NCBI GenBank assembly: GCA_016840085.1
Contig: JAEOTA010000068.1
Location: 1-35,882, forward strand
Source of the DNA: Promethearchaeota archaeon
GTDB taxonomy: Archaea; Asgardarchaeota; Lokiarchaeia; Sigyniarchaeales; SOKP01
Direction: 5' to 3'
DNA: 35,882 nt
Below the pieces are notes generated by a model. The model was not told where the DNA came from, searched no databases, and worked only from the letters and a program-made list of their open reading frames with translations. The position numbers were made by a program, and so were the translations under genes. How positions within the stretch are numbered: position 1 is the stretch's first letter; each line of letters opens with the position of its first letter. Shown piece by piece: positions 8,792 to 17,059 of this stretch.

Positions 8792-8804
8792 GATATTTAA
8801 AAAG
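8792..8804 (+). promoter_or_regulatory. TATA box, short-leader promoter
   Basis: GATATTTAAAAAG is centred about 30 bases before the ATG at 8829. Initiation would therefore fall within a few bases of the start codon, giving a near-leaderless transcript, and no Shine-Dalgarno site is present. Confidence 0.5.
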
Positions 8805-8828
8805 AAAATTAATAATTTTAATTCAAAA

Positions 8829-9386
8829 ATGGAAGATCTACAAGATGCTATAATAAAAAATCTTAAGCCTATTGTATTTAGTTTAAAAAATAAAAAAGGC
8901 AAACATAAATACTTTCAAGAGAGTTTAGTTTATTTTTTTCGAGAACTTGGATTCAATACATGGTATGAATATAAACTCAGTTGTCTATGGAGACCTCGTC
9001 GGAAAGTAGACCCTGAGGAACTTTATAAATTAAGGACTGGAAGAATTGATGTGTATACACAATACAAAAATAATTTTGAAATAGCGATTGAATTTGATCC
9101 AGGAAGACATGTGAAAATGAAGAGCTTAGAAAAATTATATCAATGTAATGCTAAATTATGTATAGCTATAATTTTTGACGAAAAAGAGATTACTGAATCA
9201 ATAAAAAAGGAGAATATCAAAAACAATGTTAGAAGGTTCAAACAAATATTCCATGAATTAAAGAACTATTTTGAAGAAAAGAATGATCTACAAAAAATCC
9301 ATTTATTAGGATCAAAACAGATGTGGTTAGGTATTATTAATTATCACATTTTGGATAAGATTAAAAATCTCAATTCTCCCGATTAG
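8829..9386 (+). CDS. PD-(D/E)XK-like nuclease
   Basis: 185 aa. The core (~25-115) has the arrangement of restriction-endonuclease-fold proteins: a helix with E31, a strand GRIDVY giving D74, then a strand IAIEFD giving E88-x-D90 followed by a basic helix (GRHVKMKSLEKL). The third catalytic position is Asp (ExD) rather than the common Lys (ExK), which occurs in some families. The gene has its own TATA box and opens the accessory region. It could be a small restriction or repair nuclease; no DNA-recognition domain is visible. Fold confidence is moderate, function only inferred. Confidence 0.6.
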   Translation: MEDLQDAIIKNLKPIVFSLKNKKGKHKYFQESLVYFFRELGFNTWYEYKLSCLWRPRRKVDPEELYKLRTGRIDVYTQYKNNFEIAIEFDPGRHVKMKSLEKLYQCNAKLCIAIIFDEKEITESIKKENIKNNVRRFKQIFHELKNYFEEKNDLQKIHLLGSKQMWLGIINYHILDKIKNLNSPD

Positions 9387-9408
9387 ATCGAATAATATGT
9401 AAATTCTA

Positions 9409-9597
9409 TTATGACTTTTCTTTTTTGAATAAAAAAAGTCCTGTATATTGACTATCTTCTATTTTTAGTGTCTTTACTACGATATTTATCTCATCTTTAT
9501 GTTCCCAATTTAACATTTTTGCTACTCGTTTGGGAATAGTAACATTTGAAGAAGTTGAGCTTTTATAATCATAAAATTTAGTTGTATCTCCACTCAT
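9409..9597 (-). CDS. AbrB/SpoVT-like transcription regulator
   Basis: 62 aa. The segment SSTSSNVTIPKRVAKMLNW followed by EINIVVKTLKIE is the swapped-hairpin AbrB DNA-binding fold (the SVTIPK motif, then a hydrophobic x-L-x-W/L helix, then D/E-x-I-x-V). The length matches single-domain archaeal AbrB proteins, which dimerise. AAGGT about eight bases upstream of the ATG supports the start. It is transcribed away from the TFB gene, and the 127-base gap between them carries repeated ACTATA palindromes that could be its operators. Autoregulation and control of the TFB gene are inferred. Confidence 0.8.
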   Translation of the reverse strand: MSGDTTKFYDYKSSTSSNVTIPKRVAKMLNWEHKDEINIVVKTLKIEDSQYTGLFLFKKEKS

Positions 9598-9627
9598 TTT
9601 ATTTTACCTTGAAAAAGTTTATAATTA

Positions 9628-9715
9628 TAACTATAGTTAAAACTATAATATTTAAATATTTATATTGATACTATAATAATAAATATAATGATAACTATAT
9701 TTAAGACTATAGTCT
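9628..9715. promoter_or_regulatory. Divergent promoter with five ACTATA repeats in two palindromes
   Basis: ACTATA occurs at 9630, 9642, 9670, 9693 and 9706. Two copies sit inside 12-bp perfect palindromes: TAACTATAGTTA (9628-9639) and AGACTATAGTCT (9704-9715). They overlap or flank the TATA-like elements of both genes: AATATTTAAATATT around 9647-9660 for the AbrB-like gene, and CTATATTTAAG near 9694-9704, about 25 bases before the TFB start. This is the pattern expected of an operator cluster for a dimeric regulator. Confidence 0.55.
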
Positions 9716-9724
9716 GATAATAAA

Positions 9725-10648
9725 ATGAGTATCGAATCCAATAGTAGTAGGAATAGATGTCCTGAATGTGGGGGATTTTCAATAATTTCAAGGCAGGAAC
9801 GGGGTGAGAAGGTGTGTAGAATTTGTGGTCTGGTGATCGAAGAGCGAATAATCGATACATCTGTCTCCGGTCAACGATATTTTACTCAAGAGGAGAGGAA
9901 TAAGAAAAAACACACTGGACCACTTATTTCTACTTATTCGTCTTCTTTGGAATTATCACCGAAAATAAACTTATCTGAAGCACGAAATTGGGATCAAAGA
10001 AGGATTTTAGCTAAGAATCCAAGAGTTAAAGATTACAAGAATAGACATTTATCAGATGCTTTTTCACATTTAACCAGAATATGCAATAGTTTAAGATTAA
10101 AGAAAATAATAATAGAGCAAACTAAGGGATTATATCTCCAAGCAAAACATCTTGCACAAGGACGAACGGTTTTAGGATTAGTATGTGCCTGTCTTTTCTA
10201 TATTTGTAAAATAAATAACATTCCAATAACATTTAAGGAGCTTGCGGAAAACATTACAGGGTTGATTGAAAATCCCTTAAAAAAAGTAAAGAAATGCTAT
10301 TTAATTCTCTTCAAGGAATTAAATCTACCATCTCCTAGAGTAAGTCCATATAGTTTTATTTCATGTTTTATTTCAGATTTAGGACAAACAAACATAATTG
10401 GATTTACGACACAATTAATAACACTATATCTTTCTAAAGTGGGTTGTAAAGGTACTGATCCAAAGGGTATTTGCGCAGCGGGAATATATTTAGCATGCAT
10501 AAGACTTAACATAAAGTGTACTCAAAGAGAGATTTCAAAAATAGCACAGATCAGTGAGGTTACTCTGCGATCAAGGTTAAAAAAATTTCAGAAAGTTATA
10601 AAAGAAAGTGAATTTCTCAAAATTTCGAATGAGCACAAAAATCTCTAA
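9725..10648 (+). CDS. tfb: Divergent transcription initiation factor B (TFB/TFIIB)
   Basis: 307 aa, the usual TFB length. The N-terminal zinc ribbon has C12-x2-C15 and C31-x2-C34 (RCPECGG ... KVCRICGLVIEE). Two cyclin-like repeats follow (~105-200 and ~205-300), the second ending in TQREISKIAQISEVTLRSRL, the helix-turn-helix that reads the BRE element. TFB recruits RNA polymerase to TATA/TBP. Odd: the B-reader segment after the ribbon, normally close to HDKGLxTxI, here reads YSSSLELSPKI. This predicts altered start-site selection or a specialised factor. It is probably leaderless, with a TATA-like box ~25 bases upstream among the ACTATA repeats. A TFB paralogue beside defence genes could drive island-specific transcription (inference). 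Confidence 0.9.
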   Translation: MSIESNSSRNRCPECGGFSIISRQERGEKVCRICGLVIEERIIDTSVSGQRYFTQEERNKKKHTGPLISTYSSSLELSPKINLSEARNWDQRRILAKNPRVKDYKNRHLSDAFSHLTRICNSLRLKKIIIEQTKGLYLQAKHLAQGRTVLGLVCACLFYICKINNIPITFKELAENITGLIENPLKKVKKCYLILFKELNLPSPRVSPYSFISCFISDLGQTNIIGFTTQLITLYLSKVGCKGTDPKGICAAGIYLACIRLNIKCTQREISKIAQISEVTLRSRLKKFQKVIKESEFLKISNEHKNL

Positions 10649-10683
10649 GGGTGTTTTTAAACTTGATTTCAGATAATATTGTA

Positions 10684-11718
10684 ATGGAGGATAGTAATAA
10701 ATTATATTCTGCGTTCTGTCCTACTTTAGATAAAGAATACTCCATTGATAACTTACCTGATAAGTATGAACATTTTAAGTGGAAATGTCCCGAATGTGGG
10801 AGAAAAGCATATTTTGAAGAGAGTTTAGGATATTTCCAGCATAAGGGTGTTCCTCGATGTGGGAGAGAAGCGGAGTCAATTGAGCATAAGGTTATGAAAG
10901 CTTATTGGTATCTTATGATTCCTAAATTTAATCAGGTAAAGACAAAAGAAATTGAGTATAAAATAGAAGGCCACGAAATAGATGTGTATTTCGAATTTGA
11001 AAATGGGAAAAAAGTTGCAATTGAGTGTCAGAATTCTATCATGAGTAAAGATAAGTTAAGAAGACGTACTAGAGATTATGCTAAAAAAGATATCTATACC
11101 TTATGGATTTTTAACGGGCATGGATCTTTTGTAGGAGATAAGAAAAACCCCCAAAACCAAGAAGAATTAGCAGTTCGGAAGGCTGAATTGGCGGCTCACA
11201 GTATCTATAAGGGAAGGGTGTATTATATGAATGTTGAGGGAAAAAAGATTATTAGTCCCCCTTTCGCGCTTCATATTGCCTCGACTCTTGAGCATAAGAC
11301 TTCAGATCTTAACCCCCTCGGGTATGATAAATTTACTAAGAGTAAATACAGTGTGACGATAGGGAAAATACCTTCTTATGAGATTGTCTTTGAATCAAGC
11401 AAATTTTATAAGATAACTCGATTCAATGATAAGAATATAGGTTCATCATGTAATGAGAAGATTACTAAATTCATTACTGAATATTGTGATACCCAGTTAA
11501 AGAAAAAGACCAACAAACGAATAGTAAAGATCCCTATAAAGGAAATAACTTCCTCATTAGAACCGCGTTTTGGATACAATTTAGTGTATCGAAAATTAAA
11601 AAAAGCTAATCATATAAAAAAGATAAAAACTCAGCAGAAATTTGATGATACGGGTAATTTACATGATTATATCGTCATTAGAATTACTGATTATATTAAA
11701 AAGGAGCATTTTTTCTAA
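10684..11718 (+). CDS. CoiA-like nuclease with zinc-binding N-terminus
   Basis: About 344 aa from the ATG at 10684; an in-frame GTG at 10651, two bases after the TFB stop, would add 11 residues but leaves no room for a ribosome site. Numbered from the GTG, a zinc-finger-like segment has C46-x2-C49 and H64/C70 (CPECGRKAYF ... FQHKGVPRC). It is followed by an ES-x-x-H helix (ESIEHKVMKAYW), then D111 in EIDVYFEF and E125-x-Q127 in VAIECQNSIMSKDKLRRRT, and LWIF. This is the CoiA / PD-(D/E)XK arrangement, in which the third residue is Gln. CoiA is linked to DNA uptake in bacteria, and related nucleases occur in many mobile regions. The C-terminal third is basic and possibly DNA-binding. Likely co-transcribed with TFB. 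Confidence 0.75.
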   Translation: MEDSNKLYSAFCPTLDKEYSIDNLPDKYEHFKWKCPECGRKAYFEESLGYFQHKGVPRCGREAESIEHKVMKAYWYLMIPKFNQVKTKEIEYKIEGHEIDVYFEFENGKKVAIECQNSIMSKDKLRRRTRDYAKKDIYTLWIFNGHGSFVGDKKNPQNQEELAVRKAELAAHSIYKGRVYYMNVEGKKIISPPFALHIASTLEHKTSDLNPLGYDKFTKSKYSVTIGKIPSYEIVFESSKFYKITRFNDKNIGSSCNEKITKFITEYCDTQLKKKTNKRIVKIPIKEITSSLEPRFGYNLVYRKLKKANHIKKIKTQQKFDDTGNLHDYIVIRITDYIKKEHFF

Positions 11719-11744
11719 TTTTTTCACGTTTTCTTTTCTATGTT

Positions 11745-11897
11745 GTGAAAGTTCATACGAAATTTTGGCAAAAATTAGATATTAGTCAAAATAAACAAGT
11801 TGAAATTGAATTTGAAGTAAATTTTTGTCCATATTGTGGAAATTTTGTTTCAAAAATAGATCTAATTTGTAACGAATGTGGAGCGAATTTAAAATAA
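11745..11897 (+). CDS. Small double-CxxC zinc ribbon protein, 50 aa
   Basis: A GTG at 11745 opens a 50-codon frame to TAA at 11895-11897. The second half carries NFCPYCGNFVSK then LICNECGANLK, two CxxC(G) knuckles twelve residues apart, a compact zinc ribbon as in many archaeal single-domain proteins. It follows the CoiA-like gene by 26 bases on the same strand. The start is uncertain because no ATG or clear Shine-Dalgarno is present, so it could also be the tail of a decayed larger gene, but the intact knuckles argue for a functional product. Confidence 0.5.
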   Translation: MKVHTKFWQKLDISQNKQVEIEFEVNFCPYCGNFVSKIDLICNECGANLK

Positions 11898-11919
11898 TAA
11901 ATATTTGGGATAATGTAAG

Positions 11920-12282
11920 CTAGCTTTTAATAAATTCGAGTGTCCATTTATTTTGACGCTTCCAATTCATATACTTTCTTTTGAATGATTTTTGAGCCAC
12001 CTTATTCTTTTTAAAGGAAATATTATTTAATTTAAGTTCTTTTTCACAGTTTCTACACCAATATCTCTTTTTTAAAAATAATCTTCTTGAATAGACACAA
12101 TCATCACATACAATTATCCCACACACCCTACAAATTCGAAACCTTTTCTTTGAACCACCTTTAAAAATTAAATCCTGACAAGATTGACACATCACTACTT
12201 GTCCAGCACTTATTATATTTAATGGAAAATTTAAGCACCTTATTCCTATAATTATTTTATCTCTGAGTCCAATTCTAAACAA
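11920..12282 (-). CDS. FYVE-like treble-clef zinc finger protein
   Basis: 120 aa if started at the TTG (12282); an internal ATG at 12192 would give 90 aa starting just before the finger. The finger has C-x2-C (MCQSCQ), then RFRICRVCGIIVCDDC, then YWCRNC: eight cysteines spaced as in FYVE/RING-type treble clefs. The middle block is very close to the FYVE signature R-x-HHC-x-x-CG-x-x-x-C-x-x-C, with the two His replaced by Arg-Ile. The Lys/Arg-rich tail (~75-115) could bind nucleic acid or membrane. The TTG overlaps the end of the Mrr-like nuclease gene by eight bases, suggesting coupling. Phosphoinositide binding cannot be claimed without the histidines. Confidence 0.65.
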   Translation of the reverse strand: MFRIGLRDKIIIGIRCLNFPLNIISAGQVVMCQSCQDLIFKGGSKKRFRICRVCGIIVCDDCVYSRRLFLKKRYWCRNCEKELKLNNISFKKNKVAQKSFKRKYMNWKRQNKWTLEFIKS

Positions 12283-13201
12283 AATAATTATTGGTAAGGG
12301 TTAAATCTATGCCTGTATACAATTTCCAGTAGTTATTAATGGATTTAATAGAAATATTTCTTGAACTTGGTTGACACGTAATAGAATACTCTTGATTATT
12401 ACGACCAATATAAGTTTTAACTACTGTGGTCACTTTTTGAATAAAGGATTTTATTTCTTCTATACTATAATTAGAGTATTTATTTTTAATGAACGGGATT
12501 TTATACTTACCTAATTTTTGCTTTATAGAGCTTAAGTCTTCAAAATCTTTATAATCAAATTTTGGAATTAATTCTGCAAGACCATTAGGAGAAATATAGA
12601 GATCTTGATCTTGGTAAGACATTGTCCATCGCCAACTACCTGTAGAATTTTGAAATTCGTGATTCAAAGAGAACTTTATCCAAAAAAATCTTACATAATT
12701 AAATGGAAGCATTTCTCTTTTTTTAATAAATCTTGAAGGCGGAAGAGGGTAACTAAAAATACTGTTATTTAGAACTGATTCACTTTGAGTTAATATGGTT
12801 TCTATATCTACTGATGTACAAAGAGAAGTCGATCGTGGTCGTTCTTCAATTAAAAAAATATTTACTTTTAGGGCATATGCAATTGCTTGTGGCGTAAAAT
12901 CAGAAGTAGTAATTACTATACCTTTCTCAACGTTTTGAGAAACCATTATTGAATGGAGTTTCTGTATAACTGGACGTCCAATTTTACCTTGATGTTTCTT
13001 AACTTCTACATAAATTTTTCTTCCTTTTCGATCAAATCCAATTATGTCTCGTCCTTTATCACCAGATGGTTGAGTTACTTGAACATTTGACCATCCTTTA
13101 CATCTATACATTTCTGCAACCATTTCTTCAAACTCATAGGGACTCAGATTGTCAATATTTTTTAGATAAGATTTAAGTAATGAAATATTTCGACTACTCA
13201 T
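12275..13201 (-). CDS. Mrr-like restriction endonuclease
   Basis: 308 aa. The N-terminal ~115 residues form an Mrr_cat (PD-(D/E)XK) domain: YEFEEMVAEMYRCKGW helix, then GDKGRDIIG with D52, then IYVEVKK with E66-x-K68, then GRPVIQKLHS with the conserved Gln and the VITTSDFTPQA block typical of Mrr nucleases. Such enzymes cut modified or foreign DNA. The C-terminal ~190 residues are unrecognised; they may supply specificity. The gene has its own promoter: a TATA-like element at 13229-13242, about 30 bases before the ATG, plus an inverted repeat over the expected start site. The FYVE-like gene overlaps its 3' end. Confidence 0.85.
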   Translation of the reverse strand: MSSRNISLLKSYLKNIDNLSPYEFEEMVAEMYRCKGWSNVQVTQPSGDKGRDIIGFDRKGRKIYVEVKKHQGKIGRPVIQKLHSIMVSQNVEKGIVITTSDFTPQAIAYALKVNIFLIEERPRSTSLCTSVDIETILTQSESVLNNSIFSYPLPPSRFIKKREMLPFNYVRFFWIKFSLNHEFQNSTGSWRWTMSYQDQDLYISPNGLAELIPKFDYKDFEDLSSIKQKLGKYKIPFIKNKYSNYSIEEIKSFIQKVTTVVKTYIGRNNQEYSITCQPSSRNISIKSINNYWKLYTGIDLTLTNNYFV

Positions 13202-13202
13202 T

Positions 13203-13242
13203 TTACAATTTTGTAATAATTACTTTGGTATATAAATATTTA
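13203..13242 (-). promoter_or_regulatory. Promoter of the Mrr-like gene with inverted repeat at the start site
   Basis: TATATAAATATTTA (13229-13242, plus-strand reading) sits ~30 bases before the ATG at 13201, so the transcript should be leaderless. TTACAA-TT-TTGTAA at 13203-13216 is an inverted repeat between TATA and ATG, placed to block initiation if bound by a dimeric repressor. Confidence 0.4.
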
Positions 13243-13324
13243 TCTTTAATCTTTTAATTTATATCGAAATACGCAATAGAATAATATTTTCTAACACAAT
13301 AGAAGTATATTTTAAGAAAATTAA

Positions 13325-13960
13325 TCAATCTTTTTTGCAAACTACTTCTATTGCATTTTTTAAATATGTCCGGATTTCATTTTCTGGAAAATACTTGTTG
13401 TAATTTGCTTTTAAGTGATATTTTGTGCGACTGCAGGAAAAATTAATCATCCTCTCCATGAATTGATATGAAGGTAGATTCTTATTTTCATTTAAAGGAC
13501 GATATAATTCTGGGTCTAATTGAAAGCCTAATCGAATACGGTAAAATCTACCGTCTTTAATAGAACATGATTTAATGCCCATTTTCATATGATTACGTAA
13601 AATATTTTTAGGTATTATTGGTTTTGAATTTTCTACAAATTCCACTTCAATAGAATTTATAATTTCATCCAATACCTCCAGTTGCTTCTGATTTAGAGTC
13701 AATTGTTGATTAGGAGGTTTCTCAATATCTCTAGAAGGTAAATCCTCTATTAAAATATAATCATCACTTTCAGGCATTAGAGGTACATTTTTATCAATCC
13801 ATTCATCAAGTTCTTTTATAGTTGATTCGAATGTGGATGTTAATGTCTTTTTTATTAGTGTACTTAGTTCTTCTTTTAGCATTTGTAGCTCTTTTGCCAT
13901 TTGTCTTAATTTCTCTTTTGTAATAGATATCTCGACTCTATTTTTATAGTTATATATCAT
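13325..13960 (-). CDS. Hypothetical protein with N-terminal coiled coil
   Basis: 211 aa, not recognised. Residues ~12-55 (KEKLRQMAKELQMLKEEL...) form an amphipathic helix or coiled coil; a low-complexity acidic/proline linker follows (~60-85). A C-terminal half has short basic motifs and two cysteines (SCSIKDGRFYRIRLGF; INFSCSRTKYHLK). No membrane segment or catalytic signature is seen. It sits in the same direction as, and between, the 138-aa unknown gene and the Mrr-like gene, with 87- and 123-base gaps, so it may be the last gene of the upstream operon or have its own promoter. Confidence 0.65.
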   Translation of the reverse strand: MIYNYKNRVEISITKEKLRQMAKELQMLKEELSTLIKKTLTSTFESTIKELDEWIDKNVPLMPESDDYILIEDLPSRDIEKPPNQQLTLNQKQLEVLDEIINSIEVEFVENSKPIIPKNILRNHMKMGIKSCSIKDGRFYRIRLGFQLDPELYRPLNENKNLPSYQFMERMINFSCSRTKYHLKANYNKYFPENEIRTYLKNAIEVVCKKD

Positions 13961-14047
13961 TTTTTTCTATTTTTTACTATTATCTAATTAATTTTTCATT
14001 CCATCTATTGTGTTAATTAAACTAAATCCCCATTTTATTAAATATCG

Positions 14048-14455
14048 TCACTTAAAATTAATATCTTCCCCCTTATATCTACGCCCTAATTGATAAATAC
14101 GGAATTCTCTAGAATTATCCTTTATTTTGGTGAAGAAAGAGACTATATCAACCTTTATAATTCTTTCTGTATCTTTCATTCCTTTAAGAGTCGGTATCAT
14201 TTCTCCATTTCGAAAGATTGGTTCTCCTAATATAGGCTCTTTATCCTTATAAGAAAAAATAATATCTTTACGCGTTCCTTCCATTATATTTCTAAAATTA
14301 ATAGGAAAAGATTTCAGCTTATAATCTATGAAAGGCCATATACGATTGATATTAACTAATAATTGTCCTATATCTTCAATAGTAATTTTAGGAAGTGAAT
14401 CTACTGAGCTAATATTTTGATAAGTATATTTATATAACAGTGATTTGGTAACCAT
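14048..14455 (-). CDS. Hypothetical protein
   Basis: About 135 aa from the ATG at 14455. An in-frame TTG three codons earlier (14464) is possible, but AAGGT about eleven bases before the ATG favours 14455. It is soluble, with mixed hydrophobic/charged composition and without cysteines. The C-terminal segment RIIKVDIVSFFTKIKDNSREFRIYQLGRR reads as a strand-helix with basic end. Family not recognised. It follows the 8-TM protein by ~56 bases in the same direction and is probably in that operon. Confidence 0.6.
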   Translation of the reverse strand: MVTKSLLYKYTYQNISSVDSLPKITIEDIGQLLVNINRIWPFIDYKLKSFPINFRNIMEGTRKDIIFSYKDKEPILGEPIFRNGEMIPTLKGMKDTERIIKVDIVSFFTKIKDNSREFRIYQLGRRYKGEDINFK

Positions 14456-14511
14456 CTTTTTCAAACCTTTGCTGAAAAAATTTTTGATGATAATTTAAAC
14501 ACAATTATTTA

Positions 14512-17049
14512 CTATTTATTTATTTGAAGATCTACATCGCAATTATAACATTTAATCGATTCACCACTAATATATTTTTGAACTAATTCATGTGAAATGT
14601 AGGAATAACAATATGGGCAGATATTTGAGAGTATTGATACTCTCAAGTCGTAAAATTTATCCTCTGTAGCTATTACATTACTTTGGATTAATTGTTGTCT
14701 TATTTTATCACCCATTTCCGCAAGAAAGGCAGTTATTTGCTCTTCATCATTTCCAGAAACCTCTACTTTTAGAGTCCGATTTTCACCATCCAATAGGACA
14801 TATGTGATGACTTGGTTTTTTTTAACCTTGGTAATTCCAAAATACCAAGCTTCTCCAAGTCTATCTTCCTCAGAAAAATCTTTAAAGATTAATTTTATAT
14901 CAAATTTGCCTAGGACTGATATAACAGAAGAAAAGACCGAAGAGCTATATGTATTATCCACAATTGGAAATATCCTTTTATCTTGATGTGTAAGCCTGCG
15001 TCGAAGACTTTTAACTCTAGCTAAATTTGCGTCAGTTTCAGTAAAGAATATTGGACATGTAATTGAAACCATTTTAGGTTCCATGGGTATGGCTCTTGGT
15101 TTATCTTTCACATTATAAAAGCTAACTGTAGCATTGACAGGGCTTTCCATACAATTAATCGGTTCTAAATAAAGAGAGACTGCCTTTTTTTCTTTTGCTC
15201 CCAATTTAGCAATTAATATACTATCTCCTTTCCGTTCGTAATCAGGTTCGTGTAAGATCCACTTTAATGCTTTTGGAATGTCAAATGTAATTTTAAAATT
15301 GGTTAATGAGTATTGTGTATTATTTTTTACTCCGACTTTAAATCTAATTTGCCCACCAATAAATTCATATTCTCTCATAATTGTTACAAGTTTTTTTGCC
15401 TGCTCTTCCTTTATTATTGGTGGAATTTCATGTGATATTATGTCATCAACTTTAATTTTTGCCTTAGCTGTTATTGGAGTTATACCAATCAATTTATCCA
15501 TTTTCTCTTGTAGGTCTGATTGAAATGCTCTAGCTTCAATTATTCTTTCTTGTAATTTTTCTACAATATCTTGAAATTCGTTATATTTCAATGCTTTTTC
15601 TTTTGCTTGAGAATATCTGAAAATAATATCATTGACAAGTTTTATTGTTCCTGTAAGGTCTTTTTTTTGAAAATTATGGGCATACTTTAGATCTTTGTCA
15701 GAATCTAGATATGTTTTTTCGATCTCGAGCCGCTTAATATTCATTTGAATTGAACTTATGCTATTTTTAAGATCACTGTAAGATTTACTTACTTTTTTAG
15801 TTTTTATTAACTCCATAGCTAATTGTATGTTATCGATGGCTGAATGCCATTCATCTTTTGCTTCTTGTAGGTTCCATTTTTTATATCTTTCTTTTCCTTT
15901 TACCGTGTGAACTCTAGCATTTTCTATGTAGGCATTATATATGCTTTCTATGAGAATTTTTAAGTTGTGTTTAATTCTCTCCTTTTCTATAGCTTTTTTC
16001 AACAATTCTTCATAGTAGGAAATGGCTTCCTTCCATTTTTCAATAGCAACATCAAATAATTTTTTTGAGTAATTTTTTTTACCTTCATTCACCGAATCTC
16101 TTGCTCTTCTTAAAAGAAGTTCAAATTCATTTAGTAGAAGTTCTTCTTCTTGTGTTTTGATACTAATATGGTACTCTTTTTTACTTGATAAAAGAAAATT
16201 GAAAAGAATTATAAAGGAAATAGCACTAATTGAGCCCAAAATACTGGATATACCCAAAAACATTCCATTAATTAAGAGAATTAATATTAAAAATATAGCT
16301 TCAAATCTTTCGAAAAAATCAATAATCTTTGTTGATAATTTTCTTGGAATTTGTATCTCCTTAGACTTTCTTGTTGGTACTAGGCGGCTTTCTTGATGCT
16401 TGACTTGATCGAAATTATATTCAAGCCTAAGAAGTACTAAAGCAATGGCATAAATCGATCCTAAAGCTACCCAGACACCGAAAATGATTTGCCACGTAAG
16501 CCATCCATTAAAATATGTAGATTCTCCTATAATACATAGATGGATACAGATTCCAAGCCAAAATGGGTAGAATAATATCAATGATTTTATTACCCTTCTA
16601 TAACGTTCAAAATTAACTGTTCCAAAATAATATATTACAATAGACCATGAATAAATTCCAAAAAAATATGATGAAAAGGTATTAGTGATAATAAGGTATT
16701 CATCAGTTAATGTTGGCCATTCATATATCCATACATCCCATTCAATTTCAAGATCTATTAAATGAGATATTGCTGTCCCTATATCAATCCACCATAAAAT
16801 AAAGAATGTTAATATAGGTAGAAATAAGCTAATTTTTCTTAATTTTTTTATAATTAGAATTCCTACACATGATAATATAATATCTATGAGAATGGTCCAT
16901 GCAATTATTGATTGGTAAATAGGAAAGCCCCAAGGAGTAAGCTTTGGTTCTGGAAATCTGAAAACTATAGTTAAAACCGTGCCTATTATTGAAACAATTG
17001 TTATTAAGGCAAGAAATATTATTATTCTAATTTTTGTTCTATATAACAT
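14512..17049 (-). CDS. Large 8-TM protein with helical repeats, Ig-like domain and C-terminal zinc ribbon
   Basis: 845 aa. About eight TM helices fill residues 7-288 (7-30, 46-67, 72-94, 123-144, 155-174, 184-208, 250-268, 270-288). Then come three helical-hairpin repeats of TPR/MIT-like character (~310-355, 372-416, 450-490; e.g. LFDVAIEKWKEAISYYEELL). A beta-rich segment (~555-670) with FKVGVKNNTQYSLTNFKITFDIP resembles the Ig-like/adaptin-appendage domains of archaeal surface and signalling proteins. An alpha/beta region follows (~690-795), and a zinc ribbon with C811-x2-C814 and C834-x2-C837. It starts ten bases after the Cys-cluster gene and lies downstream of NurA-HerA-Mre11/Rad50, so it is probably part of the same transcription unit. 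A membrane-bound sensor or effector of that system is a hypothesis. Confidence 0.75.
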   Translation of the reverse strand: MLYRTKIRIIIFLALITIVSIIGTVLTIVFRFPEPKLTPWGFPIYQSIIAWTILIDIILSCVGILIIKKLRKISLFLPILTFFILWWIDIGTAISHLIDLEIEWDVWIYEWPTLTDEYLIITNTFSSYFFGIYSWSIVIYYFGTVNFERYRRVIKSLILFYPFWLGICIHLCIIGESTYFNGWLTWQIIFGVWVALGSIYAIALVLLRLEYNFDQVKHQESRLVPTRKSKEIQIPRKLSTKIIDFFERFEAIFLILILLINGMFLGISSILGSISAISFIILFNFLLSSKKEYHISIKTQEEELLLNEFELLLRRARDSVNEGKKNYSKKLFDVAIEKWKEAISYYEELLKKAIEKERIKHNLKILIESIYNAYIENARVHTVKGKERYKKWNLQEAKDEWHSAIDNIQLAMELIKTKKVSKSYSDLKNSISSIQMNIKRLEIEKTYLDSDKDLKYAHNFQKKDLTGTIKLVNDIIFRYSQAKEKALKYNEFQDIVEKLQERIIEARAFQSDLQEKMDKLIGITPITAKAKIKVDDIISHEIPPIIKEEQAKKLVTIMREYEFIGGQIRFKVGVKNNTQYSLTNFKITFDIPKALKWILHEPDYERKGDSILIAKLGAKEKKAVSLYLEPINCMESPVNATVSFYNVKDKPRAIPMEPKMVSITCPIFFTETDANLARVKSLRRRLTHQDKRIFPIVDNTYSSSVFSSVISVLGKFDIKLIFKDFSEEDRLGEAWYFGITKVKKNQVITYVLLDGENRTLKVEVSGNDEEQITAFLAEMGDKIRQQLIQSNVIATEDKFYDLRVSILSNICPYCYSYISHELVQKYISGESIKCYNCDVDLQINK

Positions 17050-17059
17050 TTTTTAGTCA

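Noticed and set aside
9628..9715. ACTATA repeats as a small CRISPR array
   Set aside because: Repeat unit is only 6-12 bases, spacing is irregular (12-28 bases) and no cas genes are present; an operator cluster fits better.
9660..9860. Minus-strand open frame across the AbrB/TFB gap
   Set aside because: It overlaps the TFB start and promoter repeats, has low-complexity Ile/Tyr-rich translation from AT-rich DNA, and no ribosome site.
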